Position numbers and translations under genes: made by a program
Shown: positions 26,014-35,010 of the stretch, one piece after another
Layout: each line of letters starts with the position of its first letter
Numbering within the stretch: the first letter of the stretch is position 1
Assembly (NCBI RefSeq): GCF_001679925.1
Contig: NZ_LYUZ01000103.1
Coordinates: 399-64,398 of the forward strand
Direction: 5' to 3'
DNA: 64,000 nt
DNA from: Leisingera sp. JC1
Lineage (GTDB): Bacteria; Pseudomonadota; Alphaproteobacteria; Rhodobacterales; Rhodobacteraceae
Notes under the pieces: model-generated
What the model was told of the DNA's origin: nothing
Seen by the model: the letters and a program-made list of their open reading frames with translations, nothing else
Databases searched by the model: none

Positions 26014-27915
26014 ATGAACCGGACAAGCAAACAACACGCCGCAATGACCACCGCCGGGCTGAACCTGATCGCCCAGGCACTGTCGATCTATGACAACGAC
26101 CTGCGGCTGTCGGTCAGCAACCGGCGCTTTCAGGAAATGTTCAACCTGCCGGATCATCTGGTGCAGCCCGGAGCCGCCTTTGCCGAGACTATCCGGTTTC
26201 TGGCTCAAGCCGGGGAATATGCTCCGGAAACGGATATCGAGGAGATCGTTCAAAGCCGGGTGGAGCAGGCGCTGGATTTCGTGCCGCATTACCTGGAGCG
26301 TGAGCGCCCCAACGGGCAGATGATCTCGATCGAAGGCTCGCCGCTGCCGCAGGGCGGCTGGGTTACGGTCTACACTGACATCACCCGCGCAAAGCGCGCC
26401 GAGCAGCTGCTGCGCGCCCGGTCCGAAGAACTTTCCGAGAAGCTGATTACCCATACTGAGGAACTGTCCGCCGCCAACAGGCAGCTGGAGGCCGCCAACA
26501 CCGCACTCGAAGAGACCAAGCGCCAGCTGACGGAAATTGAGGGCCGCACCCGTTTGACAACGGAAATGATGCCCGCCCATATCGCCCATGTGGATGCCGA
26601 TGGGTATTACACCTACACCAACCGCCGCCTTAGCGCCGTGTTTCCGGGCCGCCCCTCGGATATTCTGGGTACGCACATTTCGGATGCTTTGGGGGAGGCT
26701 GCGTTTGAGCGGATCGAGCCGCATCTGCTGGCGGCCTACAAGGGCGGCAGCCCGGTGTTCGAGTTTACCGAAAGCCACGGCAGCCGCCGCATCAGGGTCG
26801 CCTTCACCCCGGACCAGCAGGGCGGCGTCTATATCCTGTCGATGGATGTGACCGAGGAAACCCAGGCCCGAGTGGCGCTGCAGCAGGCACGGCGCCGCGA
26901 GATGGCCGCGCAGATGACCAGCGGCCTGGCACATGACTTCTCCAACCTTCTGACCATCATTCTGGGCATGCAGGGCAAGCTGGAGAAGATGGGGCTGGGC
27001 GGTGAAGCCAGCGATCTGGTGCAAGGCACCCTATCTGCAGCGCGGCGCGGCGGGCGGCTGTTGAACCGGATTGCCGAGATGACCAGCCAGCGCACCCTGC
27101 GCCCGCAGGCGACGGATATGCACGCGCTGCTCGATGAACTGAAAGTGCTGGCGTCGCCCTCGCTGCCGCAAGGGCTGGGGCTCAGTATTCTCGACAACCT
27201 GCCGGATCAGGCGCTGCTGCTGGACGCAGGCAAGCTGCAGGACGCGCTTTTGAACCTGATCCTGAATGCCCGCGACGCCTGCGGCACGTCCGGCCAGATC
27301 ACCGTCAGCGCCCATGCGGTCGGCCAAACCTGGGTCGAAATCACCGTCACCGACACCGGGCCCGGCTTTTCACCGGAAGCCCTGGAAAAGGCGCTGAACC
27401 CGTTCTTCACAACCAAGGGCAGCGAAGGATCCGGCCTGGGCCTGCCGATGGTCTACGACATGGCAAAGCTGGCGGGCGGCGACATGCGGATCGGCAATGG
27501 CATCTCCGGCGCCGCGATCACGCTGCGCCTGCCATACCGCCCGGCGCCGGATGCGGGCGGCGGCATGGCGCTGCTGGTCGAGGACAGCGAGGAGTTGCGC
27601 GCCACCTTCCGCGACATGCTGATCGATCTTGGCTATTCGGTGATCGAAGCTGCCAGCGTGGACGAGGCCTGTGCGCTGACCGCTGACCTGCCGGACATTG
27701 CGCTGGTGCTGTCGGACATCATGCTGGAGGGTAGCGCAACTGGTGTTGACCTTGATTCGCGGTTGGACGGCTCCGGCCTGCCCTGTATCCTGATGACCTC
27801 TTTGCCTGTCAGCGATCCGCTGTTCCGCAAGGCATTGAAATGCGGCCCGGTTTTGCGCAAACCTTTCACCATCCACCAGCTGTCTGAGCTGATCCAACCG
27901 GAGCCCGCCGCATGA
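26014..27915 (+). CDS. Hybrid histidine kinase (PAS-PAS-HisKA-HATPase-REC)
   Basis: This 633-residue sensor has no membrane segment. Order: a PAS_7-like domain (about 25-125), a coiled coil (130-180), a second PAS (about 185-285), the phospho-accepting block SGLAHDFSNLLTIILG near 305, an ATPase domain with DTGPGFSPEALEKALNPFF and the GSGLGLPMVYD lid, and a C-terminal receiver with the acceptor Asp in ALVLSDIML. I start at the ATG at 26014 with GGGGAGA upstream; a TTG at 25927 after AAGGAGA is a real alternative. It overlaps the response regulator gene by four bases. Confidence 0.92.
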   Translation: MNRTSKQHAAMTTAGLNLIAQALSIYDNDLRLSVSNRRFQEMFNLPDHLVQPGAAFAETIRFLAQAGEYAPETDIEEIVQSRVEQALDFVPHYLERERPNGQMISIEGSPLPQGGWVTVYTDITRAKRAEQLLRARSEELSEKLITHTEELSAANRQLEAANTALEETKRQLTEIEGRTRLTTEMMPAHIAHVDADGYYTYTNRRLSAVFPGRPSDILGTHISDALGEAAFERIEPHLLAAYKGGSPVFEFTESHGSRRIRVAFTPDQQGGVYILSMDVTEETQARVALQQARRREMAAQMTSGLAHDFSNLLTIILGMQGKLEKMGLGGEASDLVQGTLSAARRGGRLLNRIAEMTSQRTLRPQATDMHALLDELKVLASPSLPQGLGLSILDNLPDQALLLDAGKLQDALLNLILNARDACGTSGQITVSAHAVGQTWVEITVTDTGPGFSPEALEKALNPFFTTKGSEGSGLGLPMVYDMAKLAGGDMRIGNGISGAAITLRLPYRPAPDAGGGMALLVEDSEELRATFRDMLIDLGYSVIEAASVDEACALTADLPDIALVLSDIMLEGSATGVDLDSRLDGSGLPCILMTSLPVSDPLFRKALKCGPVLRKPFTIHQLSELIQPEPAA

Positions 27916-28628
27916 CATCGCCAACGATGCCTCCCCTCGTCACAATCCTGGATGACGAGCCTGAAATCCGGCAGATCCTGACAGACACGCTGGAGGACGC
28001 AGGCTTCCGAACCCAGAGCTTTGCCCGCGCCCGCGAGTTCGAGGCGGCGCTGAACCGGGTCACACCGGACGTCTGCCTGGTGGACCTGTCGTTGCCTGAT
28101 ACCGACGGGCTGGCACTGGTGCACCGGCTTGCGCTCGAACAGGGTGCGGCGGTGATCATCATCTCCGGCCGCGCTCAGGTCCAGGACCGGGTGACCGGAT
28201 TAGAGCTGGGCGCCGATGACTACATCACCAAGCCCTTTGACCCGGCAGAGGTCGTGGCCCGCGTCCGGGCCCGCCTGCGTGCCGGCCCGCGAACCGCAGC
28301 GCCTGCCAGCAACACCGCAAGGTTTGCCGGTTGGACCGCCCATTTCGACCGCTACGTGCTGGAGGATTCCGAGGGCACCGAGACCCCGTTCTCCCATGCC
28401 GAAGGTGAAGTTCTGCGGCTGTTCCTGGACAGCCCCAAACGGCTGATCTCCCGCGCACAGATGCAGGAGATGCTGGGCGGCGCCGCCGGTGACAGCTTTG
28501 ACCGGGCGATGGACGTGCGCATTTCGCGCCTGCGCACCAAGCTGCGCGAAGACCCTAAGAACCCGCGGCTGATCAAGACGATTTACGGCGCAGGCTATAT
28601 CTTTTTGGGCGATGTGGACTGGGCCTGA
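27912..28628 (+). CDS. OmpR-family response regulator
   Basis: This 238-residue protein has an N-terminal receiver (about 1-120, acceptor Asp in CLVDLSLPDTDG, conserved Lys in DDYITKPFDP) and a C-terminal winged helix (about 145-235). Its ATG overlaps the stop of the kinase gene, so the two form a cognate pair by coupling. The kinase also has its own receiver, so phosphate could pass through more than one step. Targets are unknown; the neighbouring acyl-CoA ligase and MAPEG genes are candidates only by position. Confidence 0.94.
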   Translation: MTSPTMPPLVTILDDEPEIRQILTDTLEDAGFRTQSFARAREFEAALNRVTPDVCLVDLSLPDTDGLALVHRLALEQGAAVIIISGRAQVQDRVTGLELGADDYITKPFDPAEVVARVRARLRAGPRTAAPASNTARFAGWTAHFDRYVLEDSEGTETPFSHAEGEVLRLFLDSPKRLISRAQMQEMLGGAAGDSFDRAMDVRISRLRTKLREDPKNPRLIKTIYGAGYIFLGDVDWA

Positions 28629-28693
28629 CCCCGTTCCGGTAGAAATACACCCAGACCGCACTACGCTCCTTTTGATAGGCAAAGGAGCGAAAG

Positions 28694-29092
28694 ATGACGC
28701 AGCTGCAGTATTTTACTGCCCTTTCGGGGCTCTGGGTGGCACTGGCTTGGCTGCCCTATATCCTGGACCGGATCATGGTCCGCGGGCTGATGGGGGCCAT
28801 GGCCAATCCGGGCCCCAGCGATCTGCCGCAATCGCTGTGGGCGCAGCGCGCGCACCGGGCGCATATCGTGGGGGTGGAGCTGTTTGCCGCCTTTGCGCCG
28901 CTTTCTGTCCTGGCGATGCTGGTGCTGCCGCCAGAAAATCAGCCCGGCACCCTGGGCCTCACCTTTTTCCTCGGCATGGCTGCGCATTATGTCATCTACG
29001 CCATAGGTATCCCAGTCCTGCGCACGCTGGCCTTTGCAGTGGCCGCGCTGTCTTCCGCGCTTCTGGGCCTTGCCCTGCTGGGGGCCGCATAG
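28694..29092 (+). CDS. MAPEG family membrane protein
   Basis: This 132-residue protein has four membrane segments and the size of MAPEG proteins (membrane-associated proteins in eicosanoid and glutathione metabolism). The N-terminus (LQYFTALSGLWVALAWLPYIL) and the RAHRAHIVGVELFAAFAPL block with its conserved Glu fit bacterial members. The ATG follows AAAGGAGCG. It lies 65 bp after the response regulator on the same strand. Activity is not known for close relatives. Confidence 0.85.
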   Translation: MTQLQYFTALSGLWVALAWLPYILDRIMVRGLMGAMANPGPSDLPQSLWAQRAHRAHIVGVELFAAFAPLSVLAMLVLPPENQPGTLGLTFFLGMAAHYVIYAIGIPVLRTLAFAVAALSSALLGLALLGAA

Positions 29093-29133
29093 AGATTCTT
29101 GCCCGGGCGAATCACTTGGCATAGAATCAGCCC

Positions 29134-29361
29134 ATGGCCACCTGTCTGCTCTACCGCCAAGCCCCCTCGCGCCCGTCGCGGTTCTACCGCATTGAGCTGG
29201 CGATGAACCTGTTTTCCGAAGTCTCCGTGCTGCGGGAATGGGGTGTGGCGGGCGGCAACGGGCAAAGCGTGATCAATATCTACGCCAACCTGCGCGAGGC
29301 CTCGCTGGCCGCCGATAAGCACCGCAACCGGATGATCAAGCGCGGTTACGGCCGGGCCTGA
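29134..29361 (+). CDS. WGR-domain protein
   Basis: This 75-residue protein is almost entirely a WGR domain, a small fold named for its Trp-Gly-Arg motif that occurs in PARPs and in bacterial DNA-related proteins. The core here is FYRIELAMNLFSEVSVLREWGVAGG, shown by its end VLREWGVAGG, in which the third position is not Arg. It ends in a basic tail RMIKRGYGRA. It follows the MAPEG gene on the plus strand; the function of stand-alone copies is unclear, with nucleic-acid binding possible. Confidence 0.82.
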   Translation: MATCLLYRQAPSRPSRFYRIELAMNLFSEVSVLREWGVAGGNGQSVINIYANLREASLAADKHRNRMIKRGYGRA

Positions 29362-29386
29362 CCCGCGCCGCACCAGCGGCGCCCGG

Positions 29387-29429
29387 CCCGACTGTGACGG
29401 GCATTCTCCGAATGCCCGTCACAGTCGGG
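29387..29429. terminator. Perfect 20-bp-stem hairpin between convergent genes
   Basis: Arms at 29387-29406 and 29410-29429 pair over all 20 bases around a 3-base loop, between the WGR gene and the convergent hydrolase gene. No T tract follows on either strand, so it is a stem-only bidirectional terminator or mRNA end stabiliser. The stem is longer than the other terminators here. Confidence 0.65.
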
Positions 29430-29432
29430 AGT

Positions 29433-30632
29433 TCACCCGGCCAAGGCCCGGGCTGCGCGGTCAAGCACCTGCAGCCCCAGCACCAGATCCGCCTCGTCTG
29501 TGTCTTCATCAAAGGCATGGCTGATGCCGCCAATCGAGGGAACAAACAGCATCCCTGCAGGCATCACTGTCGCCATGTTGGCGGCATCATGCAGCGCACC
29601 CGAGGGCATCTTCTTCCATTTTCCCGGTGCCAGCGCCTCCGCGGCGTCCGCCAGCTCCGCTTGAAACCGCGCATCCATCGCCGCCGGTTCGATACCCATC
29701 AGCGGGCCAAGCTCTGCCTTTACACCGTGACCGGCCGCAATCTCCTGCGCGGTTTCCTTAATAATATTCTCCATCCGCGCCAGCCGGTCTGCTTCCGCAT
29801 CCCGCCACTGCATGGAAAACTCCACCCTCCCCGGCACCACGGAGGACGCATTGGGATGCAGCGCCACATGGCCGATGGTCCAGACCGTGGCGGGTGTCAC
29901 CACATTTGCAAAACGGCTGTTTAGAGCCGCATTGAAGGCTGACAAAGCCTGAAACGCATCCCGGCGCAGGTGCATCGGCGTGGTGCCTGCGTGGTTCTGC
30001 CGCCCCTCAAAACTGATCCGCATGTCCCGGATGCCGACGATGTCCGTCACCACCCCGATCCGCAGGCCGGTTTCTTCCAGATAAGGGCCCTGCTCGATAT
30101 GCATTTCAAGGAACCCGGTGAACCTGTCATGCGGCAGGAAATCCCCAACCAGATCCGCCATCCTGCCGCGCATGTCCGCAAGCGTGTTGCCCTGATCGTC
30201 GGCGAACCCTTCCGCCTCTTCCAGTGTCAGCTTGCCGCTCCAGACGTCCGAGCCGGTCAGCACCCCGAACCGCCCCTCCTCATCTTGGAAACTGACGCAG
30301 GAAATGGGCGGCCCGCCATCCTCCTTGGCGGCGCGGGCAACCTCCAGTCCGGCAATCACGCCCAGCGCGCCGTCCAGCCAGCCGCCTTCGGGCTGGCTGT
30401 CACTATGTGAACCCAGCAGCAGGCTGCGCTCTCCACCCAGACCGAATAAGTTGCCGAGAGGGTCGAAATGCGGCTCTAACCCGGCCTCTTTCATCCGTCC
30501 CGCCAGCCACTTGCGCGCAGCGATGTCGGCATCCGAGTAGGCCTGCCGCACAACCCCCTTGCCCGCGCCCGAGGCACCAAAGCTGCGCAGCTTATGCAGG
30601 TCATCAAGAAATTTCTGAGGGTCAAGGGGCAT
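29433..30632 (-). CDS. Zn-dependent hydantoinase/carbamoylase-type amidase (M20 family)
   Basis: This 399-residue enzyme belongs to the M20/AllC group, which removes N-carbamoyl or ureido groups from amino acids or allantoate. Metal-binding residues lie in [18 protein letters not shown] (His and Asp), [10 protein letters not shown] (Glu-Glu) and [13 protein letters not shown] (His). I start at [11 protein letters not shown] (ATG at 30632) after GGAGA. No hydantoinase gene is next to it, so the natural substrate is open. It is divergent from the phosphatase-like gene. Confidence 0.88.
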   Translation of the reverse strand: MPLDPQKFLDDLHKLRSFGASGAGKGVVRQAYSDADIAARKWLAGRMKEAGLEPHFDPLGNLFGLGGERSLLLGSHSDSQPEGGWLDGALGVIAGLEVARAAKEDGGPPISCVSFQDEEGRFGVLTGSDVWSGKLTLEEAEGFADDQGNTLADMRGRMADLVGDFLPHDRFTGFLEMHIEQGPYLEETGLRIGVVTDIVGIRDMRISFEGRQNHAGTTPMHLRRDAFQALSAFNAALNSRFANVVTPATVWTIGHVALHPNASSVVPGRVEFSMQWRDAEADRLARMENIIKETAQEIAAGHGVKAELGPLMGIEPAAMDARFQAELADAAEALAPGKWKKMPSGALHDAANMATVMPAGMLFVPSIGGISHAFDEDTDEADLVLGLQVLDRAARALAG

Positions 30633-30775
30633 GGCAGGTCTCCAATCCGGCAGATGCACACTGCGCCATGTCATTTCCGCCTACAATGAATTTAACAAGG
30701 GCTGTTTCACGCCACCCTTTCCTCTGCCTGCAAGCTCCCCTAAGACTCGGCCCGAAACAACGGAGCCGCCCGCCC

Positions 30776-31426
30776 ATGTCCCACATCACGCTGATCCGCC
30801 ACGGCCAGGCCAACACCGAGGCCCGCGACGAGGCCAGCTATGACAGGCTCAGCGATCTGGGTCACCAGCAGGCGGTCTGGCTGGGTGATCACCTGCGGTC
30901 CAGCGGAAGCCATCATCCGCGTATCTATTGCGGCACGCTGACCCGGCATATCGAAACCGCCGCCTCGATGGGCTTTGCAGACCCTGTTCAGGACGCGCGG
31001 CTGAACGAGATGGAATATTTCACCCTCGCTGAAGCTATGCGCGATCAGCACGGGCTGCCCGTTCCCGAAGAGCGTGAGGGGTTTGTCGACCATCTGCCTA
31101 AGGTCTTTGCCGCCTGGGCCGCCGGCGACATTGCCGAACCTTACGAAAGCTGGGAACAGTTTGAGACCCGTACCCGGCAAGCTTTGGAGGAAATCGCGTC
31201 AGGCGACGGTCCGGCCCTCGTGGTGACCTCCGGGGGGCTGATCTCGATGGCATTGCGGCAAGCGATGGGGCTGAACACCGCAGGCATGGCACGGATTGCC
31301 CTGGCGGTGATGAACACCTCAATGCACCGGCTGTTCCCGATCGGCGGCCACTGGAGCCCGGTTTTGTTCAACGCGGTGCCGCATCTGGAAGCGCCGGACC
31401 GGCATTTTGCCCAGACACATCTCTGA
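30776..31426 (+). CDS. Histidine-phosphatase fold protein lacking the second catalytic His
   Basis: This 216-residue protein begins MSHITLIRHGQANTEA, the RHG signature that carries the phospho-accepting His. Phosphatases of this family usually have a second His in a VSHGG-type motif; the corresponding block here reads ALVVTSGGLIS, with Ser in place of His. It may be an inactive or altered-specificity branch (cofactor-dependent phosphoglycerate mutases are not suggested by its size). It is followed 21 bp later by the GST gene, so they may be co-transcribed. Confidence 0.85.
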   Translation: MSHITLIRHGQANTEARDEASYDRLSDLGHQQAVWLGDHLRSSGSHHPRIYCGTLTRHIETAASMGFADPVQDARLNEMEYFTLAEAMRDQHGLPVPEEREGFVDHLPKVFAAWAAGDIAEPYESWEQFETRTRQALEEIASGDGPALVVTSGGLISMALRQAMGLNTAGMARIALAVMNTSMHRLFPIGGHWSPVLFNAVPHLEAPDRHFAQTHL

Positions 31427-31447
31427 GACACAAACGGGAGGGACGAC

Positions 31448-32062
31448 ATGCAGCTCTATTATGCCCCCAATACCATTTCGGTGGCCGTGGCCATCGCACT
31501 CGAAGAAGCCGGGGTTGAATACGAGGCGGTGAAAATCGACTTTGCCGCCAAGGAACAGACCAGCGCTGCCTATGCCCAGATCAATCCCAAGGGCCGGGTG
31601 CCCGCGTTGGCGGTCGAGGGCGGCATCCTGACCGAGACTGGCGCGCTGCTGGAATACATCGCCGACATGGCGCCGGAGGCGTCCTTGCGCCCGCAGGACC
31701 CTGTGCTGCTGGCCCGCATGCGCGAGGTGATGTTTTATCTCGCCTCCACCATGCATGTGAACCACGCGCACCGCTTGCGCGGAGCCCGCTGGGCCAAGGA
31801 GCGGACCAGCTGGAAGGACATGCAGAAGATGGTTCCGCAGACCATGGCGGCCTCCTGCGAATACATCAGCCAGTTTGGCCTGCGCGGGCCTTTTGTGCTG
31901 GGGGACGAGATCGGCCTCGCCGATTGCTACCTTTACGTGGTTTGCACATGGCTGGAAGGTGACGGGGTGAACGTGGCAGATTTCCCGAAAATCCAGAACT
32001 TCATGACGGCAATGGAACAGCGCGCATCTGTGCGCGCGGTCTATGCCAAGGGAATGCTTTGA
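31448..32062 (+). CDS. Glutathione S-transferase family protein
   Basis: This 204-residue protein has the two-domain GST layout: a thioredoxin-like N-terminal half (about 1-78) with YYAPNTISVAVAIALEEAG and the Pro-Ala loop INPKGRVPAL, then an all-helical C-terminal half. It follows GGGAGGGACGAC. Its stop lies 11 bp before the next ATG, placing it at the head of the lysine saccharopine unit. A detoxification role or a role in handling the aldehyde product of that pathway is conjecture. Confidence 0.9.
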   Translation: MQLYYAPNTISVAVAIALEEAGVEYEAVKIDFAAKEQTSAAYAQINPKGRVPALAVEGGILTETGALLEYIADMAPEASLRPQDPVLLARMREVMFYLASTMHVNHAHRLRGARWAKERTSWKDMQKMVPQTMAASCEYISQFGLRGPFVLGDEIGLADCYLYVVCTWLEGDGVNVADFPKIQNFMTAMEQRASVRAVYAKGML

Positions 32063-32073
32063 AGGACATGACA

Positions 32074-33126
32074 ATGACGCATCTGTGGGTACGGGCCGAA
32101 CAGCGCCCCAACGAAGACCGGGTTGGCCTGACCCCCGAAGGCGCCAAGGCGCTGCTGAACGCGGGCATCAAGGTCACGGTCGAAGAAAGCTCCGTCCGGG
32201 CGATCCCGCTTCAGGGATACATTGATGCGGGCTGCGAAATCGCGCCGGAAAACTCCTGGCCCGGCGCGCCTGCGGACGCGATCATCTTCGGCCTCAAGGA
32301 ACTGCCCGAGGATGGCACCCCGCTGCCGCACCGCCACATCATGTTCGGTCATGCCTTCAAGGGCCAGCATTCCGGCAAGGCGCTATTGGAGCGGTTCAAG
32401 GTCGGCGGCGGCACGCTTTATGATCTGGAATACCTGGTCGACGAGACCGGCCGCCGGGTTGCCGCCTTTGGCTATTGGGCGGGCTATGCCGGCGCCGCGG
32501 TGACGCTGAAAGCCTGGGCGGCACAGCAGCGCGGCGAGCTGTGCGGGCCGGTTGGTGTCTATCCCGGCAAGGACGCGTTGCTCTCCGATCTGGGTGCAGA
32601 GCTGGACGCGCTGAATATGGACCGCCCCACCGCCATCGTGATCGGCGCGCTTGGCCGGGTCGGCACCGGTGCGGCTGACCTCTGCGAGGCAATGGGAATC
32701 GCCGTCACCAAATGGGACATGGCCGAAACCGCAAACGGCGGCCCGTTCCCGGAGATCCTGGCCCATGACCTATTCCTGAACTGCATCTTCGCACGCCCGG
32801 GCACCCCGGTTTTTGTCCCACGTGAAGCATTGGCCGCGGACCGCAAGCTCACTGCCATTGGCGATGTCGCCTGCGACCCGGACAGCGACTACAACCCGGT
32901 GCCGGTTTACGACCGCGCCACCACCTGGGAAACCCCCGCCCTGCGCGTCGCCAAAAACCCGGTGCTCGACGTGATGGCGATCGACAATCTGCCGTCGATG
33001 CTGCCGGTGGAAAGCTCCGAGGATTACGCAGCTCAGCTGCTGTCCTCGCTGCTGACCCTCACCGATCTGGACAGCGGCGTTTGGGGGCGGGCCAAGGCCA
33101 CCTTCCTGGAGCACCTGCCCGAATGA
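32074..33126 (+). CDS. Lysine-ketoglutarate reductase-type saccharopine dehydrogenase (LYS1-like)
   Basis: This 350-residue enzyme resembles the NAD-dependent, lysine-forming saccharopine dehydrogenase/LKR group. The N-terminal half has the alanine-dehydrogenase-like start (RPNEDRVGLTPEGAKALL), and IVIGALGRVGTGAADL is the dinucleotide-binding loop. I start at the ATG at 32074 (GAAGGA upstream); an ATG at 32068 is equally possible. Its stop overlaps the start of the SemiSWEET gene. With the SDH gene at 33386 it completes the lysine to glutamate plus aminoadipate semialdehyde route, which fits catabolism better than synthesis. Confidence 0.9.
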   Translation: MTHLWVRAEQRPNEDRVGLTPEGAKALLNAGIKVTVEESSVRAIPLQGYIDAGCEIAPENSWPGAPADAIIFGLKELPEDGTPLPHRHIMFGHAFKGQHSGKALLERFKVGGGTLYDLEYLVDETGRRVAAFGYWAGYAGAAVTLKAWAAQQRGELCGPVGVYPGKDALLSDLGAELDALNMDRPTAIVIGALGRVGTGAADLCEAMGIAVTKWDMAETANGGPFPEILAHDLFLNCIFARPGTPVFVPREALAADRKLTAIGDVACDPDSDYNPVPVYDRATTWETPALRVAKNPVLDVMAIDNLPSMLPVESSEDYAAQLLSSLLTLTDLDSGVWGRAKATFLEHLPE

Positions 33127-33389
33127 CTGCAACCTACATCGGATTTCTGGCGGCCCTTCTCGGCACCATCTGCTGGCTGCCGCAGGCCTGGAAAGCCTGG
33201 GCAACCCGGGACACCGCCGGTCTGTCTCTGCCAGCCAACCTGATGTTTCTCGGAACCGTCAGCCTGTGGCTGATCTATGGGCTTCTGGTGGGTGATGCGC
33301 CCATCATCCTTGCCAATGCCTGCTCTATCGTCATCGTTCTTGCGATCATCGCGGCAATCCTGAAATACAAGAAAGGGACTGACACATGA
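33123..33389 (+). CDS. SemiSWEET/PQ-loop small transporter
   Basis: This 88-residue protein has three membrane segments and the PQ motif in TICWLPQAWKAWATRDTAGLSLPANL, shown by WLPQAWKAW, the size and layout of bacterial SemiSWEETs, which act as dimers for small solutes. Its ATG overlaps the LKR stop (ATGA) and its stop overlaps the next ATG, so all three genes are coupled. That position suggests transport of lysine or a pathway intermediate rather than sugar, but this is inference. Confidence 0.85.
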   Translation: MTATYIGFLAALLGTICWLPQAWKAWATRDTAGLSLPANLMFLGTVSLWLIYGLLVGDAPIILANACSIVIVLAIIAAILKYKKGTDT

Positions 33390-34528
33390 CTATTCACTGG
33401 TGCGGCACCGGCCTGTCGGCGATCCCCGGCCTGCGCCGCCTGCTGGAAGCGGGCCACGACGTGGCGGTCTGGAACCGGACCACCGACAAGGCCCGCGAGG
33501 CCGTCGGCGACCTGACCACCAACATACATGCTTTCAGTATCGCCAACCTGGGCCAGATGCTCAGCCCCAAGGATGTCATCGTCTCGATGCTGCCGGGTGA
33601 CTGGCATGTGCCGCTGGCGGAACTGGCGATCGAACACGGCGCGCATTTCGTTTCGTCCTCCTACATCGCACCGGAAATGCGGGCACTGGACCAGAGGGCC
33701 AAAGATGCCGGCGTGTGCCTGATCAACGAGGTTGGCCTGGATCCGGGCATCGACCACCTGATGGCGCATGCGCTGGTGGCGGACTACAAGACCTCCGATG
33801 CCTTCGACCCGGCCAACGAGATCAGCTTCATCTCCTACTGCGGCGGTATCCCGAAGACGCCGAACCCTTTCCGTTACAAGTTCAGCTGGTCGCCCTTGGG
33901 CGTGCTGAAGGCGCTGCGTTCGCCGTCGAAATCCATCCGCGATTTCAAGGAACTGGATGTCGCCCGCCCGTGGGATGCGATTTCCTCCTACGAGGCGCCG
34001 CTGCCCGCGCCGGAGAGCTTCGAAGTCTACCCAAACCGCGACTCGATCCCATTCATCGCGCAGTATGAGTTCGGCGAGGACTGGAAGGTGAAGGAATTCG
34101 TCCGCGGCACCCTGCGCCTCAACGGCTGGGCCGATGCCTGGGCGGGTGTATTCAAGGAGGTCGAGACCCTCTCCGGCCCCGAAGGCGACGCCCGGCTCAA
34201 GGAGATGTCCGACCAGTTCTGGGCCGAGAACGCCTATGATGAGGGTGAACCGGACCGTGTGGTGCTGTGCGTGGGCCTGAAAGCCGAGAAAGACGGCGCA
34301 GAGGCCTGGCACAAGACCTATGTGATGGACGCCTGGGGCGACGAACGCGGCACTGCAATGGCGCGCCTGGTGTCCTATCCGGTGTCCTTTGCCATTGAGG
34401 CTGCCATGAACGGCAAGATCGCCGCCGGCGTCCACGCCGCGCCCAGCGACCCTGCCCTGGTCGAAAAGTGGATGGGGGAGATCGGCAAGCTGGCCCAGCA
34501 TCTCGAGATCGTCGACAGCAAGGCCTGA
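33386..34528 (+). CDS. Saccharopine dehydrogenase, glutamate-forming type (LYS9-like)
   Basis: This 380-residue enzyme cleaves saccharopine to glutamate and 2-aminoadipate 6-semialdehyde in the LKR/SDH route. The N-terminus is a Rossmann fold (IHWCGTGLSAIPGLRRL), and the central part contains INEVGLDPGIDHLMAH and YCGGIPKTPNPFRYKFSWSP (shortened here to YCGGIPKTPNP), typical of LYS9/SDH. It is the end of the GST-LKR-SemiSWEET-SDH run and is followed by a terminator. In animals and plants the two activities are fused in one protein; here they are separate, with a transporter between. Confidence 0.9.
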   Translation: MTIHWCGTGLSAIPGLRRLLEAGHDVAVWNRTTDKAREAVGDLTTNIHAFSIANLGQMLSPKDVIVSMLPGDWHVPLAELAIEHGAHFVSSSYIAPEMRALDQRAKDAGVCLINEVGLDPGIDHLMAHALVADYKTSDAFDPANEISFISYCGGIPKTPNPFRYKFSWSPLGVLKALRSPSKSIRDFKELDVARPWDAISSYEAPLPAPESFEVYPNRDSIPFIAQYEFGEDWKVKEFVRGTLRLNGWADAWAGVFKEVETLSGPEGDARLKEMSDQFWAENAYDEGEPDRVVLCVGLKAEKDGAEAWHKTYVMDAWGDERGTAMARLVSYPVSFAIEAAMNGKIAAGVHAAPSDPALVEKWMGEIGKLAQHLEIVDSKA

Positions 34529-34549
34529 TCGCGGACCAAAAAACAACTG

Positions 34550-34575
34550 AGGGCGCCGGATTGCGGCGCCCTTTC
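34550..34575 (+). terminator. Rho-independent terminator of the saccharopine unit
   Basis: An 8-bp stem, AGGGCGCC/GGCGCCCT (34550-34557, 34565-34572), with a 7-base loop is followed by TTC, 22 bp after the stop. Confidence 0.8.
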
Positions 34576-34599
34576 GCATTGCGATCCTGACCTGCCGGT

Positions 34600-34923
34600 T
34601 CAGCGGCCGATCACGTCGTCCTCTACATCGTTCACATCGATCCCCAGCGCCTCCAGACCGGCCTCCAGATTGTCGGCCAGATGCGGCGTGCCCAGCAAGT
34701 AGTCCACGGTCGGCGTGGTCGCTTCTTGCCGGGCGGTATAGATCGCCTCTGCCAGCTCCTCCGGTTCGAAACTGCCGCGGCCGACCCACATGATGCCGAC
34801 CAGTTCTGATTGCTGGTCCTCGCTCATCCGGTCGATGAAGGCACGCAGCTCACCCTCAGCCCGGCCCAGTTCCCGGGCCATCATCGCCACCTGTGCCACC
34901 TTGCGGACTGAGATCTCCAGCAT
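34600..34923 (-). CDS. DUF3775 family protein
   Basis: This 107-residue protein matches the DUF3775 pattern, with VDYLLGTPHLADNLEAGLEALGI (core LLGTPHLADNLE) near its C-terminus and an acidic end EDDVIGR. It has no signal or membrane segment. The function is unknown. It is convergent with the saccharopine genes and separated from the cyclase gene by about 85 bp. Confidence 0.8.
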   Translation of the reverse strand: MLEISVRKVAQVAMMARELGRAEGELRAFIDRMSEDQQSELVGIMWVGRGSFEPEELAEAIYTARQEATTPTVDYLLGTPHLADNLEAGLEALGIDVNDVEDDVIGR

Positions 34924-35010
34924 TGCTCCATTCCTTCTGTTCGCAGCCTCAGCATATCAAACCGCAGGCAAAACGCCTAAGTCTTTGATCTGAGGCAAAT
35001 GGAGCAGCGG

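Noticed and set aside
33275-34789. Minus-strand frame of 504 codons over the saccharopine dehydrogenase
   Set aside because: The plus-strand gene has clear domains and operon coupling; this is its shadow.
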